A stretch of DNA of 64,000 nucleotides from Siphonodentalium dalli (GCA_032622095.1 CP136067.1:94852707-94916706); one strand, 5' to 3'; positions 44,281 to 55,884 are shown, counted from the first letter of the stretch. The notes: a model not told the origin generated them from the letters alone. Numbers and translations are program-made.

Positions 44281-46470
44281 TAAATAAATATTCTTCAATA
44301 TAAAATACTTAGTTTATATAACATACCTTATCCAGGTCATCCACGCCGCGACAAACCTCCAGCCACGTTTCCTTTGTCGGGACACCTGGTGGCAGCCAAG
44401 CTTTTATTTTTTTATTTTTGGCTTCCAACACGAAGTCGCCGCCTTCCGCTTTGCTAGAGTGACCAGAAAGTGAGAATGAAATATTCTTTTCTGTGAGAAT
44501 TCGAACATCTTTTGGCATCAATACTCGCAAAAGACTGTATCTAACATATATCTCTCTATAATTTGGTGCATTTGTACAAAAGAATAACAAACACAATTTT
44601 GTTAAGGCCGCGTGTGCTATTGAACTGTTGTTCCTCCTGATACCAGCTCGAAACAGCTTAAATGCAAATAAAAATGTTAATGACATGGTGAACATTGTCT
44701 TCAAATTGGAATTTCGACTATTTTGTATGTAATTATATAGTCCATTTTCCGATATAGTTTCGTTAGACGCAGAACAATATGTGACATAATTATGAAAAAT
44801 TTCATCCTTGGTTCCTTCAAATACAATTTGAAACATTTGCCACGCCTTATGGTGATCGGCACATCTAAGACAGCTGGCGATGGCTTTCGGTGATCTGAAT
44901 CCTAACATGTTAGCAACACGACTCAGAATTATATCCCAATATATTTAAAAAAATGCTTTCACTAGGTTCAGTTCAAAATGGCCAAATCCAGGTAACACAA
45001 ATATGTCCCCATATTTCATGTCAGCAGCTTTAATTTTATAGTTACATATACCATGACTTTCCAACTGGTGCCGTATGAACACTTCCTCTCCAATATAGTT
45101 GTTAGAACATTGTATACAAATGAAAGAAGTGTCAATCAGTCTATGAGCCAGGGTGAATGGCGACCCATCACAACCTAGAATGTTCCATTTCCGACCACTA
45201 GACGCTGATAAATCATGATTCAATTTGTCAAGTATAGTTGTTACCGACTCATAACCATTCGGATTTTCGAAAATGGGCTCACCGACTACAGCTGTGGGCG
45301 GCGAACAAGATTGGCAGCCATCAACAAAAGCATAGTGATCTGATTTATTGTCATTTGTTTGTTTCAAAATAGGATTTGAATCACTGAACTCAACAAATTG
45401 TCCTTTATCGTCTGTGCTCATCAACACCGAATTTTCATGCACAATCTCTTTTAAAACAGAATTAATATACTTAGAGCGTTCTGTGCGAAACACAGCTTCA
45501 TCATTTTCAATAAGGGTCGTTAGCGAATAAAAAAATATTTTGGCGATCTTCTGCTTTAATAAAATTCCAGTGTCGTGGGGATAGATCCTCATTCCACTGA
45601 ATATTAGAAAGAGGTCCAGGAAATAAATGTAAAATGTTTGTTGTGATGCTTATATCTGGCTTAGAATCGTCCTCCACACGCCATCTTTTCCCAATAACCT
45701 GATTATTATCAAAAAATGTAAAGCAATCTCCTTCATCGGGAACGACATTCGGTACATTGCCATTATCACTTATCAATTTCCGAATGCTTGTGTGGGAACT
45801 GGAAGGTCTAAGAGTTCCATTTAGTGCACATATTGTCTTGCTTCCAGTGAGATAGTGAGTTAATAAATTTATTATGAAAGAACAAGGGCCAACATAGTTT
45901 CAAGTGCCTCGCGTGTAACACATGTTCCATTGCCAAGCACAAGGAGTTAATTTTCTTTGTATTATTTTCCGCGTCAGTTATTCCAAGAAGAAATTTAGTC
46001 ATAACCTCATTTTGCGACGTAAACCACACCGAAGTGGAGAAATATTTCAAATAGTCAACATTGTAATTATCAATAATACCGTTCTTTGTCCCATCCAAAA
46101 CTTCATCACATTGACTCCTCCCTAACTCAAATGCTAACATTTGAAGTTCATCGTTTGAAAGCCGACAATCCCTTATAGCACTCAATACTTCCCTGAATGC
46201 AGCATGTTGTACACTTTCATTAGAAGCTTGGTTACACGTCGTCGCATGCTGTGAGTATTCCACACACGCAGTACACAACCATCGAAATCGATCTGGTAAC
46301 AGCCCTTCAGAAATGAGACCCTCAGTTTCCGATTTTTTTTAACTTTTTGTGTTCTCTCCCGTGAATGGTGAACTTTTTGTTACTTGAAAATTCTTCATGT
46401 TTGATGCAAGAACAGTTTCTTGAAGGAGGCATATTTTAGTGCAACAATATTCCTCCACATAAGTTTGATA
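41033..46470 (-). pseudogene. large transposase-like protein (possibly DUF6589-related), broken
   Basis: Reads right to left. The main coding block, 46470 down to 44327, gives VEEYCCTKICLLQ, LLPDRFRWLCTACVEY, FELGRSQCDEV, LCLAMEHVLHARH, GSKTICALNGTLRP, FDNNQVIGKRW, WNILGCDGSPF, VLPGFGHFELNLVKAFF, MLGFRSPKAIASCL, FRAGIRRNN, SGHSSKAEGGDFVLEAKNKK and WLPPGVPTKETWLEVC. A donor at 44326 joins in frame to exon 41595-42006, then exon 41033-41100 ending TAA. I remember many uncharacterised invertebrate proteins with these segments, possibly DUF6589-related; that is recall, not a search. Conserved acidic residues in GCDG, GHFELN and EGGDF could be catalytic (speculative). Breaks: TAA near 46343, a shift near 45862, a shift in a T run near 45540, TAA at 44945-44947. 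The 5' end was not resolved. Confidence 0.65.
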
Positions 46471-47069
46471 TCGAATGGGGAAAAATTCATTGTGACAGTC
46501 CCATTTTTTGTATCAATCAACGAATTAGCCAATCGTGTAGCAATATTTGAGGAACTCATAGGATATTGTGTATGCATGTGGTGAGTTATTATTTCATACC
46601 CTGAAGAATGTTTTGTGTAGTATGCAGATATGATTGGCTGTCATTTGCCCTTACCCAGAAAATCGGATTACACACGAGACACCAAGCATGCTTCAGCATG
46701 AATTGTGTGGAGTATTGGGTACTCGTGTACTATTATTTGTTTTTCCGCCAGAATAGGTCTGACTCGCTATCGACCAGGACTTCATGTTTAAAATACTTCA
46801 AAAATGATATAAGTCGCATTTTCATTTCAGTTGTCTCTCTGCTGTGCCATACATTTGCAATATACCGCACAATATCTGTATATACCGTTATAAATAGTAT
46901 CGCTCACAAACCGCAATTTTAAATGCTTGAGATAGGTACACCATTATAACGCCCCCCTATCGGTTTAACACCGGGAAGAAGGAAACGAATGTTTGCGGTG
47001 AAGTTTATCTTTGTTTTAGAAGTTAGCAAGTTCATGCTTTCGCAGAAAATAGTCCCCAGATTATTGCCT

Positions 47070-47331
47070 GACATCGACCGCCGTAGTAAGTTTTCACCCA
47101 AAATCAGCATCGCCGTGTCGAGAAAATGCAACACTTTGTCAGAAAACAAGTGACGGTTTTGATTTGGTTTAGGGTGGCCGGAAAATATGGTAGCCTAATT
47201 TCGATGCGCAAATTAGCGCTTCTAGTTTATTATCGAAAAACAGCCGCTTTGAGAGTATAATATATAGCTGAATACAGCTAGGTTAGCTGAATACAGCTAT
47301 TGTAGCTGTATTCTCACATTTGCCAGACCTG
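47070..47331 (-). repeat. right terminal inverted repeat (262 bp)
   Basis: Mirror of 39871-40132. The minus-strand open frame 46919-47149 starts inside it and is more likely leader or chance than a separate gene. Confidence 0.92.
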
Positions 47332-47336
47332 GTTAT
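47332..47336. repeat. target-site duplication GTTAT, right copy
   Basis: Second copy of the duplicated target. The following G completes the ATG codon of MAAENSDFDG in LINE-B ORF1, but the original start lies upstream at 33151. Confidence 0.9.
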
Positions 47337-48438
47337 GGCGGCCGAAAACAGTGATTTTGATGGACCCATTTCACAAGTTATTTCTCAGTCCCTGGGTGTT
47401 TTGAATGAAGATAACTTCAATGACTCTATTTTCCACAAATATAACGACGATCGAAATGCGGAACTTCCAAAATCCGGGACTGAACACGACTTTGAAAAAG
47501 CAAATTCCACTTCAGCTAGTGCAAATAAGGGCCAAAATAGCGGAAATAAACCGAATTCTTTCACACAAATTTTGAATTCGTTTGGAATCTCACCTGATGA
47601 TATGAATCCAGGGGGTAATCCAGATGCAAACCATAATCCACAATTCAGTGCTATTCTCATGATGCTTCACACTATGAACAGTAAACTGGATACCTTAGAT
47701 GACTTGAAATGTGAATTTAGTGCCGTGAAATCTCGGTTGGAAAAGGTTGAGTCCAGTGTTGACACTATGGACAAATGTGTAAATACCGCCAAGGAAACGT
47801 ACGAATCAGCTGTGCAAAAAGTTAATGAGGTGATCACAAATCAGGACGACTTCGCCAAGACGATTGACCGCATGGAGCGTAAACAAAATAGTATGGTGAC
47901 CGAACTTAACGCTCTCCGTGTCGAGAATGCTAAATCCGAGGTACGAATTATAGACATGCAAACACGGTCCATGAAATATAATCTGATTTTCTCGGGGATT
48001 GAAGAAACGGATAGCGACCAACGGCCTGCCGAAAGTGTTCTTCGAGGGTTCATTAAGGACACCCTGAAAATTAAAGACCATATGTCATTTGGAAATGTGC
48101 ATCGATTGGGCGACAGCAAGAAAGCCAAACCCGGCAAGCCTCGCCAGCTAATTGCCAAATTCGTGCACCATAACCAATTAGTAGCTGTTAAAAGAGCAAT
48201 CGGTGACCTTGGCAACCAAAATTACTATGTCAACGAACAATATCCAAAGGAAATAGCCGATTACAGAAAGTCAGTTCTTCTCCCATTGAGAAAGCAGGTC
48301 AAAGCTGCGGGTAAAAAAGTTCGTGTAGTAGCGGACAAAATATTTGTTAACAACGAGCAGTTGACCCCAGATGAACAACCATCTTACCGATATGTTGATG
48401 GGATGATTCCTTCCCTTAACGAGGAAGTGATGAAATAG
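47337..48438 (+). CDS. LINE-B ORF1 (coiled coil + RRM-like), main part
   Basis: The C-terminal 367 codons of ORF1 (counting from the ATG at 47335). About the first 110 residues are acidic and S/N-rich. Residues about 115-205 have heptad-like leucines and charged residues (MLHTMNSKLDTLDDLK, VKSRLEKVESSVDTM, IDRMERKQNSMVTELNALR), a likely trimerising coiled coil. Residues about 215-320 (RSMKYNLIFSGI, FGNVHRLGDSKK, RQLIAKFVHHNQ) look like the RRM-type RNA-binding region of L1-like ORF1 proteins, followed by a C-terminal segment (YYVNEQYPKEIADYRKS). As a class these bind LINE RNA and act as chaperones. The frame is intact, unlike ORF2, but it lacks its first 29 codons because of the two insertions. 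Confidence 0.8.
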
Positions 48439-48462
48439 CACCAAGGGGAGTGTGAACCTGAT

Positions 48463-51400
48463 GTGTGTTCCAACTTACAAATATTATCGCTCAATGTAGG
48501 TGGTATTCTGATAAAACTGATTGACCCCGAATTCCATGATTTTGTATCCTCGTATGATATATTATGTTTTCAGGAAACCAAACAGATGATGCCGATGATA
48601 TTAATATACCTGGTTTTCAAATATTATTCATACAGAATAGAAAAACTATTTCTAGATATAGATCAGGCGGAATTTCAGTCTTAGTTCAAAACGAACTACA
48701 TGGGTTAGTTCAGAGAGTAGATGGTTTCTGTGATTATGTTGCCTGGTTCAAAATTAATGGAACTAACCCAGTTGTTGTCGGTAATGTGTATATCCCACCA
48801 GAAGGTAGTGCCTATAGCTCATCAGATTGCTTTCAGAAAATATACAGCTCCATTGTGGATGTTAAATCGAAATGGGATTCATTAATTATAATTGGGGATT
48901 TCAACTCCAGAACTGCTAAACTTATTGACCATATTCCTTCAGAAAATGAATTTGCCAAATCACTCGACCCAAGAGCCTCACAAGATAAAAAAACTAATAA
49001 TTTCGGATACCAGTTAATTGATTTATGCAAATCCGCCGACCTATATATTGGAAATGGTAGACTGGGTTCAGACACAGGTATTGGCCATGTGACATGTAGA
49101 AATGTGAGTGTTGTTGATTACCTCCTATTCAACGAGAGCTCTCTAACACACATCACAGATTTTTCGGTCCAAGAACACAATAATCTCCTGTCCGATGTAC
49201 ATGGATCGATCACATTCAGAATGTCGTTGTCCCAGAATTCTGGTGACACCGGAAATGTCCCTGATGAAATAGCCACATCAGACCAAATAAATCTTATATC
49301 GCCTAATCAAATTAACTCATGGGAACCTGGAATGTCTGGTGATTTTGTAAACTCTCTTGATTACGAAGCCATAGATAGACTGGTAATTCATCTAGATGAC
49401 CTTGAGGATAGACATTGTGTTGTACCATCGGACATTTCTGAAGTAAATGATAGACTTAAATGTTTATACATCGATGCCGCATCTTCCACTCTTGGCACAC
49501 AAACTGCATCAAGCAAAAAATCTAAAACTAAAGCTCGAAATAATTTACCATGGTTCTCAAAAGATTGTAACAATTCAAGGCGACAGTATCGAAAAACGCG
49601 GAAACAGTTTAGAACTAACCCAACAGCCAATAATAGCCATAGAATGATTGAAGCCAGAAAGGCAGAAACAATTACAAACGAATTTTGCGTCTAAATAAAC
49701 GTAATTTTGATACAAGTATGACAAATAAGATAAAACAGTCAAAATCTGAAAATGTCCGCGACTACTGGAAACTGATCAATTCCGTTAATGGCAAAAATAC
49801 ATCAGAAAAAATGCCACCATTAACAGAGTTCTGTCATTATTTTAAACATAAGAATGAGGCTGTCCCAGTCGTGAATGTAGTACAAAATCAGAACTCAAAA
49901 TAACTAGATATATCCCTAGACCAATCACCACTCAACAGTGACTTCACGTTACAAGAAATAGAAAATGTGTTTAAAAGCCTAAAAAGCGGTAAGTCACCAG
50001 GTGTGGATGGTATCAGAAACGAGTATATCAAGACAACGTTCGATCAATTGGCCCCAGTTTATTTTCGACTCTTTAACTTGATACTCAGGACCGGGGCGAT
50101 TCCAGAAGAATGGGGTACCGGTATTATTCACCCAATTTTCAAATCAAAGGACCCAAAACAACCCGATAATTACAGACCCATAACGCTAGTTAGTTGTATT
50201 TCAAAGCTATTCTCGGCTATCTTGAGCAAACGAATCTACTCATTCCTCCAAATAAATGACCTTTTATCGGAAAATCAAGCCGGCTTTCGAGAAAACTACT
50301 CCACTACAGATCACATTTTTACACTTCACTGCTTAATATATATGGTTAAGAAGAAATCAAAACAAAGCCTATACTGCGCATTTATAGACCTTTCGAATGC
50401 GTTCGATAGTGTTTGGAGGATAGGTCTTTGGACAAAGCTTTTTGATATCGGAATAAACGGCCGTATCCTCAGAGTGATCATGAATATGTACAATGGAATA
50501 AAGTCATGTGTCTCCGTTGGAAACCAGTTTTCACCCCCTTCCCATGTGATACTGGAGTAAGACAAGGAGACAACCTCTCTCCTATCCTGTTCTCGATCTA
50601 CCTCAATGATCTTGAAATATTTCTGTCCCGTACGAAACAGAAAGGAATTTCCCTATCCCGCCTAAATGAAACTACTTTTTTTAATTCGAAATTATTTTGC
50701 CTGTTATATGCAGATGATACTGTTCTTTTTGCAGAAAGTCCAACTGAAATGCAAAATATATTAGATGCATATTCATCTTATTGCCATGAATGGAAACTGA
50801 CTGTTAACAACAGCAAGAGTAATGTAGTCATCTTTGGGAAAGATAAAAACATTTAAACGGTTTTTTTCGATTAGATGGACAACAGATAATTGTGGCGGAC
50901 GAATATAAGTATTTGGGCGTAACATTTACGAATAATGGTTTGTTCAACATAGAAAAGAAGCGACGATGTGAAATAGCAAAAAAGGCTATGTTCTCAATCA
51001 TATGTAAGGCTAGGAAACTAAAACTGCAACTAACATGCATCATTGATCTTTATGAGAAAACTATTATACCTATATTGACTTATGGTTGTGAGATTTGGGG
51101 TGTAAGCAATAATATAATTATTCAGCGCACAGAGCTCTGGTTCCTTAAATTCGTTTTTAAGTTAAAAAAATCAACTCCCACATCAATGATATATGGTGAA
51201 CTAGGTTTGCTCCCAATAACTGAAAAAATAAAACACAGAGTGTTGAACTACTGGTCACGAATAATAAATGGCAATAAGTCGAAATTATCATATGTACTAT
51301 ATGCTAATATTCATAATATGCTCGATAGGCATAAATCAGGTTTTACTTGGATCCGGTATGTAAGAAACTTATTAAATGGACTAGGTATGTCAGACGTATG

Positions 51401-51875
51401 GCTATCCCACAACACAATTAGCGAGAAATGGTTCAACAATGCAACACGACTTAAAATTCGAGATCAATATTTACATAATTGGCGGTCCTCGTTGCAATCA
51501 TCTGATAAATATAATTTTTATAAAACTATTAAAGATGAGTTCCTGACAGAAGAATACCTATCGATATTATCAACTAAAGAAGCACTGACACTTATGAAGT
51601 TCAGAACGCGAAACCATCACCTACCCATAGAAACTACGAGCTGGGCAAATATGTCTAACAACAAATCCTGCACCTTTTGTAGCAACGGAATCGGTGACGA
51701 GTATCATGTGATGTTGATCTGCGAGAAATTCGATGAAAATCGTGCTAAACTAATCCCCAAATACTACTATAAATACCCAAACAATTTAAAATTACGCCAA
51801 TTGATGGAAACTACTAAAATACAGGTAATGCGCAATGTCTATCGTCTGATCAAAGCAATAATGTCTTCTATCTGA
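48463..51875 (+). pseudogene. LINE-B ORF2: AP endonuclease and reverse transcriptase, frameshifted
   Basis: The endonuclease opens with LQILSLNVGG and CFQETKQ, shifts frame near 48585, and continues with RSGGISVLVQN, VVGNVYIPPEG, IIIGDFNSRT and a late VVDYLLFNE. A second shift lies near 49680 and an in-frame TAA at 49901-49903. The reverse transcriptase follows: SGKSPGVDGIRNEY, NYRPITLVSCISKLF, ENQAGFRENYSTTDH, CAFIDLSNAFDSV, then a shift near 50545, TGVRQGDNLSPILFS, YADDTVLF (50707), and a shift near a T run at 50860. The distal part reads YKYLGVTFTNNG, LTYGCEIWG, FLKFVFKLKKSTP, ending in a zinc-like CTFC...H..LIC (51671-51723). The stop is at 51873. No RNase H motif was recognised. Several breaks fall in homopolymers. 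Confidence 0.85.
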
Positions 51876-52966
51876 ACGCTCTTTATCATCATTTCACCCC
51901 CCCCCCACACATTGTCACAAGGAAGTACGCCCCACTAATCTCAGTGGGAGAACCATCATATACCTCCTACTGCGCCATGATGGTCTTTTTATTGTCTACT
52001 TAGACACCCCTAATGCACACGACAGTGTGCAAATTGGCGAGTCGGACTATTTTCCATCGATGACCCCCCCCCCCCCGACACACAGGGCGTTCGCGTCCCT
52101 GTGTGGACTCACCAAATGTCGTGGATATTATGCTCCATCACGCTTACGATATTTATCACGAATATTTTGAAGGATTAAAGCCTGGTGTATATAATAGTTA
52201 CTGTAAAATGTACCGTTGATTTATTATAATGAACACCATACTCACGGTGGTGCAACTTGAAGCATTCCAGCGTTTTCACCCTAACCTCCCGACTTTCGTG
52301 AACACAGCCACAACATACCACTGACCCATATTTCAGACGGTGATTCCCCGAACAACTCGAATGCAATCACGTGACATTGATATTTTATTGTGGGATCATC
52401 GAATGCGTGAAACAGTACCTGACGCGTGCCACTCAGTTGACCTGAGCACGATTTTGACAGGATTCGCTTGATCCTCACTGAGCACGCAGGATTTACTTGA
52501 TGTGGACATGCACTTGATGCGATGGGGTCTATTAGCAACGGTGTCTCTGTCTGTTTATTTGAAGCCCGGCTTTATTCTAAACATTATTATTCGAATACAT
52601 CCACAACTTCGACCTCAAGTTATATGCTGATTAAAACATACAATGCAGATTTTGTCCATACGTTTTTTTTTTTTTTTTTCAAAATTCAAAGTTATATCTG
52701 TGGCTCATGTGCCCCATCGTATCAAGTCAACATTTATGTATATGCATGTCGCTATGACAGTATTCCTGTGTAAATGACGCGAGTATCAAAGTATCAAATA
52801 AATAGATAGTCTTATATATAGTATCGGGCACATCCACCCTGTTTTTGGGTGGATGTGCCTTCAATGTATGCATTAACATAATGTGCTTTTGTCATATATT
52901 TGTATTTGAATCTTGTATATCTCATATATCATGATTATTGATTTATTGAGATTAAAGAATTGAATT
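51876..52966. other. LINE-B 3' UTR
   Basis: Non-coding, with C-runs at about 51898-51907 and 52065-52076 and a T-run at 52664-52679. A small inverted GGGCACATCCACCC/GGGTGGATGTGCC hairpin lies at 52827-52859. The end is the ATTGA-type tail. A hairpin and a short repeat at the 3' end are common recognition features for LINE reverse transcriptases. Confidence 0.65.
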
Positions 52967-54233
52967 GAATATTCCGTGTTGTCTCATCTTGCAATGTATT
53001 GTACTGTTGGGGCGATGGGTGCAATAAAGTAACCAAACAAATGTGACAGAAGATGATACAATCCGAAAACATTCATATGCATTATGTGTCTCGTCAACTC
53101 TTGAGAGTTTGTCCTGGATTATTGTTCAAAATGGAATTGAATTATCACCCATCTAGAGGGGCAAAACAAGTTTATATTTCACGATTTTCGGTCTACTTTC
53201 ATCAGAAAACTCCGAAATGTTGCCATCTGTAAATTATACCATGGCGTTATTATAATGTATATCTCGCAGTGGGTAGACTTCAATATAATAGCAAAAAATA
53301 ATCGGAGTTGTGCTTTTGTATTCTGCCATACCTAAATTTCTAAAACTGATTTTGTTTCTTCTGAATTTTGGGGTGGGGGTGACGCAATCTACCACCACCT
53401 ATGGCAAAGAATGACATCCTTATCCTACACTCATATGCAGTATATATTTCCACAAGTTGTCTATATTATATACGGGATCTCCATTCAATGCAATACTGAA
53501 TAATCGCCTATTAAGAGGGGCGAAACAACTGAAAATGAATGATTTTTTGTCTATTTTCTACGTAAATTTAAGAATTTTTCACATTTATCACCGCAATCAT
53601 GGCATTTCATTACTTTGTATTTATAAGTGTGTAACCTGCTATATCGTAGCACAAACATATCCCGAATACCTGTGCGTTTGTATTCATTTGTGCCGAATTT
53701 CCCTAAAACGGTGACTTTTTGATGAATTTTGGGGTGAGGGTTGAAATAATCTTACATAACACATCACGTGTTAAATATTATGACATATTCAGCATACTGT
53801 CGTATGCGGTATATATATATATATACGCACTTTTCTAGACTATATACGATATCCCCGGTCAAAACAATATTGATCTATCGCCCATTAAGTGAGGCAAACA
53901 AATTGAAAAATTGCGCCGTTTTGTCTATTTTTACAATAAATCTAAAAAAAATCTTTGTTATATAAGAGAAATCGTACCACTATCATAGTAAATATCTAGA
54001 GGTATATAGACTACAATAGTTTAGCGCAAAATGTTCGCGTTTCTATACTTTTATTTCTCATTTTGCCGAATTTTACAAAAACAGGGATTTTTGCTGAATT
54101 TTGGCACTTAATCAGCTAAAAATCATCTTTTGCATCATTTGTATATTTTACACCGGGTCCTATCCGATGCGGAATGTCATAACCTTCAAAATGATGTATC
54201 ACAAGTCTGTGTGTGGTGCCGATGGACTAAACT
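52967..54233. repeat. right arm of the long inverted repeat, outer piece
   Basis: The inverse of about 25848-24603, including the three diverged tandem units seen in the left arm. Small differences (for example an added CATCTAG versus CTACATG near 53150, and TA-dinucleotide length at 53811-53825) show that the arms have diverged by a few percent. Confidence 0.8.
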
Positions 54234-54649
54234 CCTACTTCTAGTGAGCTTTTTGAGTTTGTCCGCTCTACTACAATGGAATGCGCGGGTATCGTTTCTA
54301 TCTATATTGCCTCGTGAATTGTGCATTTTATCACAAACATTCGCTACACGGTTGTTGTGATGGAATTGCGGAGTATTACTTAAATAATGGTTGAGCAGGA
54401 AATTCCGTTACACATTTTCATGACCAAAATATTCCATCAAAGGAAGGTAAAGTATGGAATTTTGAGCACTTTTGATTATATGTTTTATCATATTAATATC
54501 CATTGGGCAATATCGTACGACTTCCCCGTTTTTTAAAGAAATATAACTCTAACATACCCGTTATTTATTAAAAAAAAAATCACCTTTGCTAAAAACGGGC
54601 ACACAAAATGAGAGTTCTGACGCGTCGCATGTAAATTCAGTATTGCACT

Positions 54650-54938
54650 AAAGTTCACTAAATTCGATTTTAGCCGAGGTTTACCGAGGCTCAAATAGAA
54701 TTTAGAGGACGAGGTTGATAAATTACGTATAAAATAGGACGAGTGTGAGATACATTTTATCACATGATCAAATAAACCCGAAGCAACGCGAAATATTCAT
54801 CGAAAACAACAATCATAAACTACAGCGATCGCAAGTTATTTGAAGAACGCCGTGACGTCATCGCACGCGCTGATATTAAACGTGTCTATTACCGATAATT
54901 ATGAAACTGCTTTTATGGCCAAATTATGTGATAAATTG
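54650..54938 (+). repeat. ~290-bp repeat with CRE palindrome, copy 1
   Basis: The direct partner is 59043-59325. Shared phrases include ACTAAATTCGATTT, GCCGAGGTTTACCGAGGCTC, AGGACGAGTGTGAGATAC and CATCGCACGCGCTGATATTA. A perfect TGACGTCA lies at 54853-54860. The copies differ by only a few bases. Confidence 0.85.
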
Positions 54939-55181
54939 ACATATTTTACCTGACAACAAACAAATTCAAACTAGGAACCACGTATGCGTCTTTCGGATAC
55001 GAAAAATTTTGATAGTATGCGTTTTTCGCATCCGATTGTCGTATCAAATAATCGTTGTCGCAGGTGTGTGTCCTGGTCAATTTAAAATCATATGTTGGTA
55101 GTCGACGAAAACGGATGTGACTTACTCATTCATTAATCGGATGCGTTTTACGTAGGGATGTGTACCTAGCTTTATCTATGC

Positions 55182-55649
55182 TTAAAGGCCCACTTAATTT
55201 TCGAGCACCCAGATCACATATACATGTATAAAATATATGCCATAATTATTATATTCCATTTGAAAGAGGAAGCTCCAAAACATTGTATTATCAACTTATT
55301 CGGTGTGATAAACTGTGAACATGTTGTTTTTGTCATCTAGATTGTAGTAACAAGTGTATTATTTTAAATGGAGGAGGAATAACTATATATCTTAAAGATT
55401 CCCCTTCCATTGAAAATTCATATTTATTTTGAATTCTGTTGCATTCTGGGAGCCAAAACGGTGGGAATCTTTCTATGATTACAGCTGTTTTCTATTTCTT
55501 TACGGGCATCTTCTGAGACACAGATGTTTCAAATGGTGATGAATTCTAGTATTTTAATCATATTTTATGACATAGATTGTTATTAAAACCGTATATCAAG
55601 TCACTATAAAAAAAATAATCGGGGACTCGAAAATTGAGTAGGCCTTTAA
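55182..55649. mobile_element. TTAA-type MITE, full length (copy 1)
   Basis: Starts TTAAAGGCCCACTTAATTTT... and ends with an imperfect mirror ending GGCCTTTAA. The mirror symmetry extends through the TTAA, which fits a TTAA target duplication (piggyBac- or Kolobok-like). The interior has no coding content. Related to 61780-62221 and to the fragment at 10350-10495. Confidence 0.8.
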
Positions 55650-55884
55650 AACGCATCAGGAAAACGGACAAGTGGGAAAGATGCTATATGTTGCTTTGAA
55701 AATAGAATCTCCGTGGCGTGCGTTGACCCTTTCAGTGCCAAGTCAGATGTTAGAGCTCTTTCAATCAATGTATCACATTATTATAATCAATAAATTTGAA
55801 AAATGATCAAGGAAATTGATACAAAAATCGAACATGAACTGAACTTGGCACTCCGGTGGGGTGATCAAATAGAAATGTAGATTT

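Larger units (their letters stand above)
39871..47331. mobile_element. DNA transposon with MADS/PHD gene and antisense transposase-like gene
   Basis: This 7461-bp element is bounded by 262-bp terminal inverted repeats (39871-40132 and 47070-47331) that read as identical, outside which lies the 5-bp duplication GTTAT. Termini start CAGGTCTGG. The plus strand encodes a five-exon MADS-box/PHD/RGG protein (40687-44280). The minus strand encodes a large protein with exons at 41033-41100, 41595-42006 and 44327 to about 46470. The intron 42007-44326 of the minus gene contains exons 3-5 of the plus gene. The 5-bp duplication and CAGG terminus do not fit hAT (8 bp), Tc1 (TA), piggyBac/Kolobok (TTAA), P (8 bp) or CACTA (2-3 bp). 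Transib has 5-bp duplications but CAC-starting ends and a RAG1-like enzyme, not seen here. I could not place it in a known superfamily. Confidence 0.88.
33007..52966 (+). mobile_element. LINE-B: two-ORF APE-type LINE, interrupted twice
   Basis: LINE-B starts where the right inverted arm stops (33007) and ends where it resumes (52967). Removing the LTR element (33217-39843 plus one target duplication) and the DNA transposon (39871-47331 plus one target duplication) leaves about 5.86 kb. The 5' UTR is about 144 bp, ORF1 is coiled-coil plus RRM-like, ORF2 is endonuclease-RT, and the 3' UTR is about 1.1 kb ending in an ATTGA-type tail (AAGAATTGAATTGAA, 52954-52968). I see no target duplication; about 7 bp of target appear lost instead. 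ORF2 carries several frameshifts, so the copy is inactive. The clade was not assigned. Confidence 0.85.

Noticed and set aside
46919-47149. 76-codon minus-strand ORF starting inside the right TIR
   Set aside because: It begins in the inverted repeat, has no recognisable domain, and could not be spliced convincingly to the transposase-like exons.
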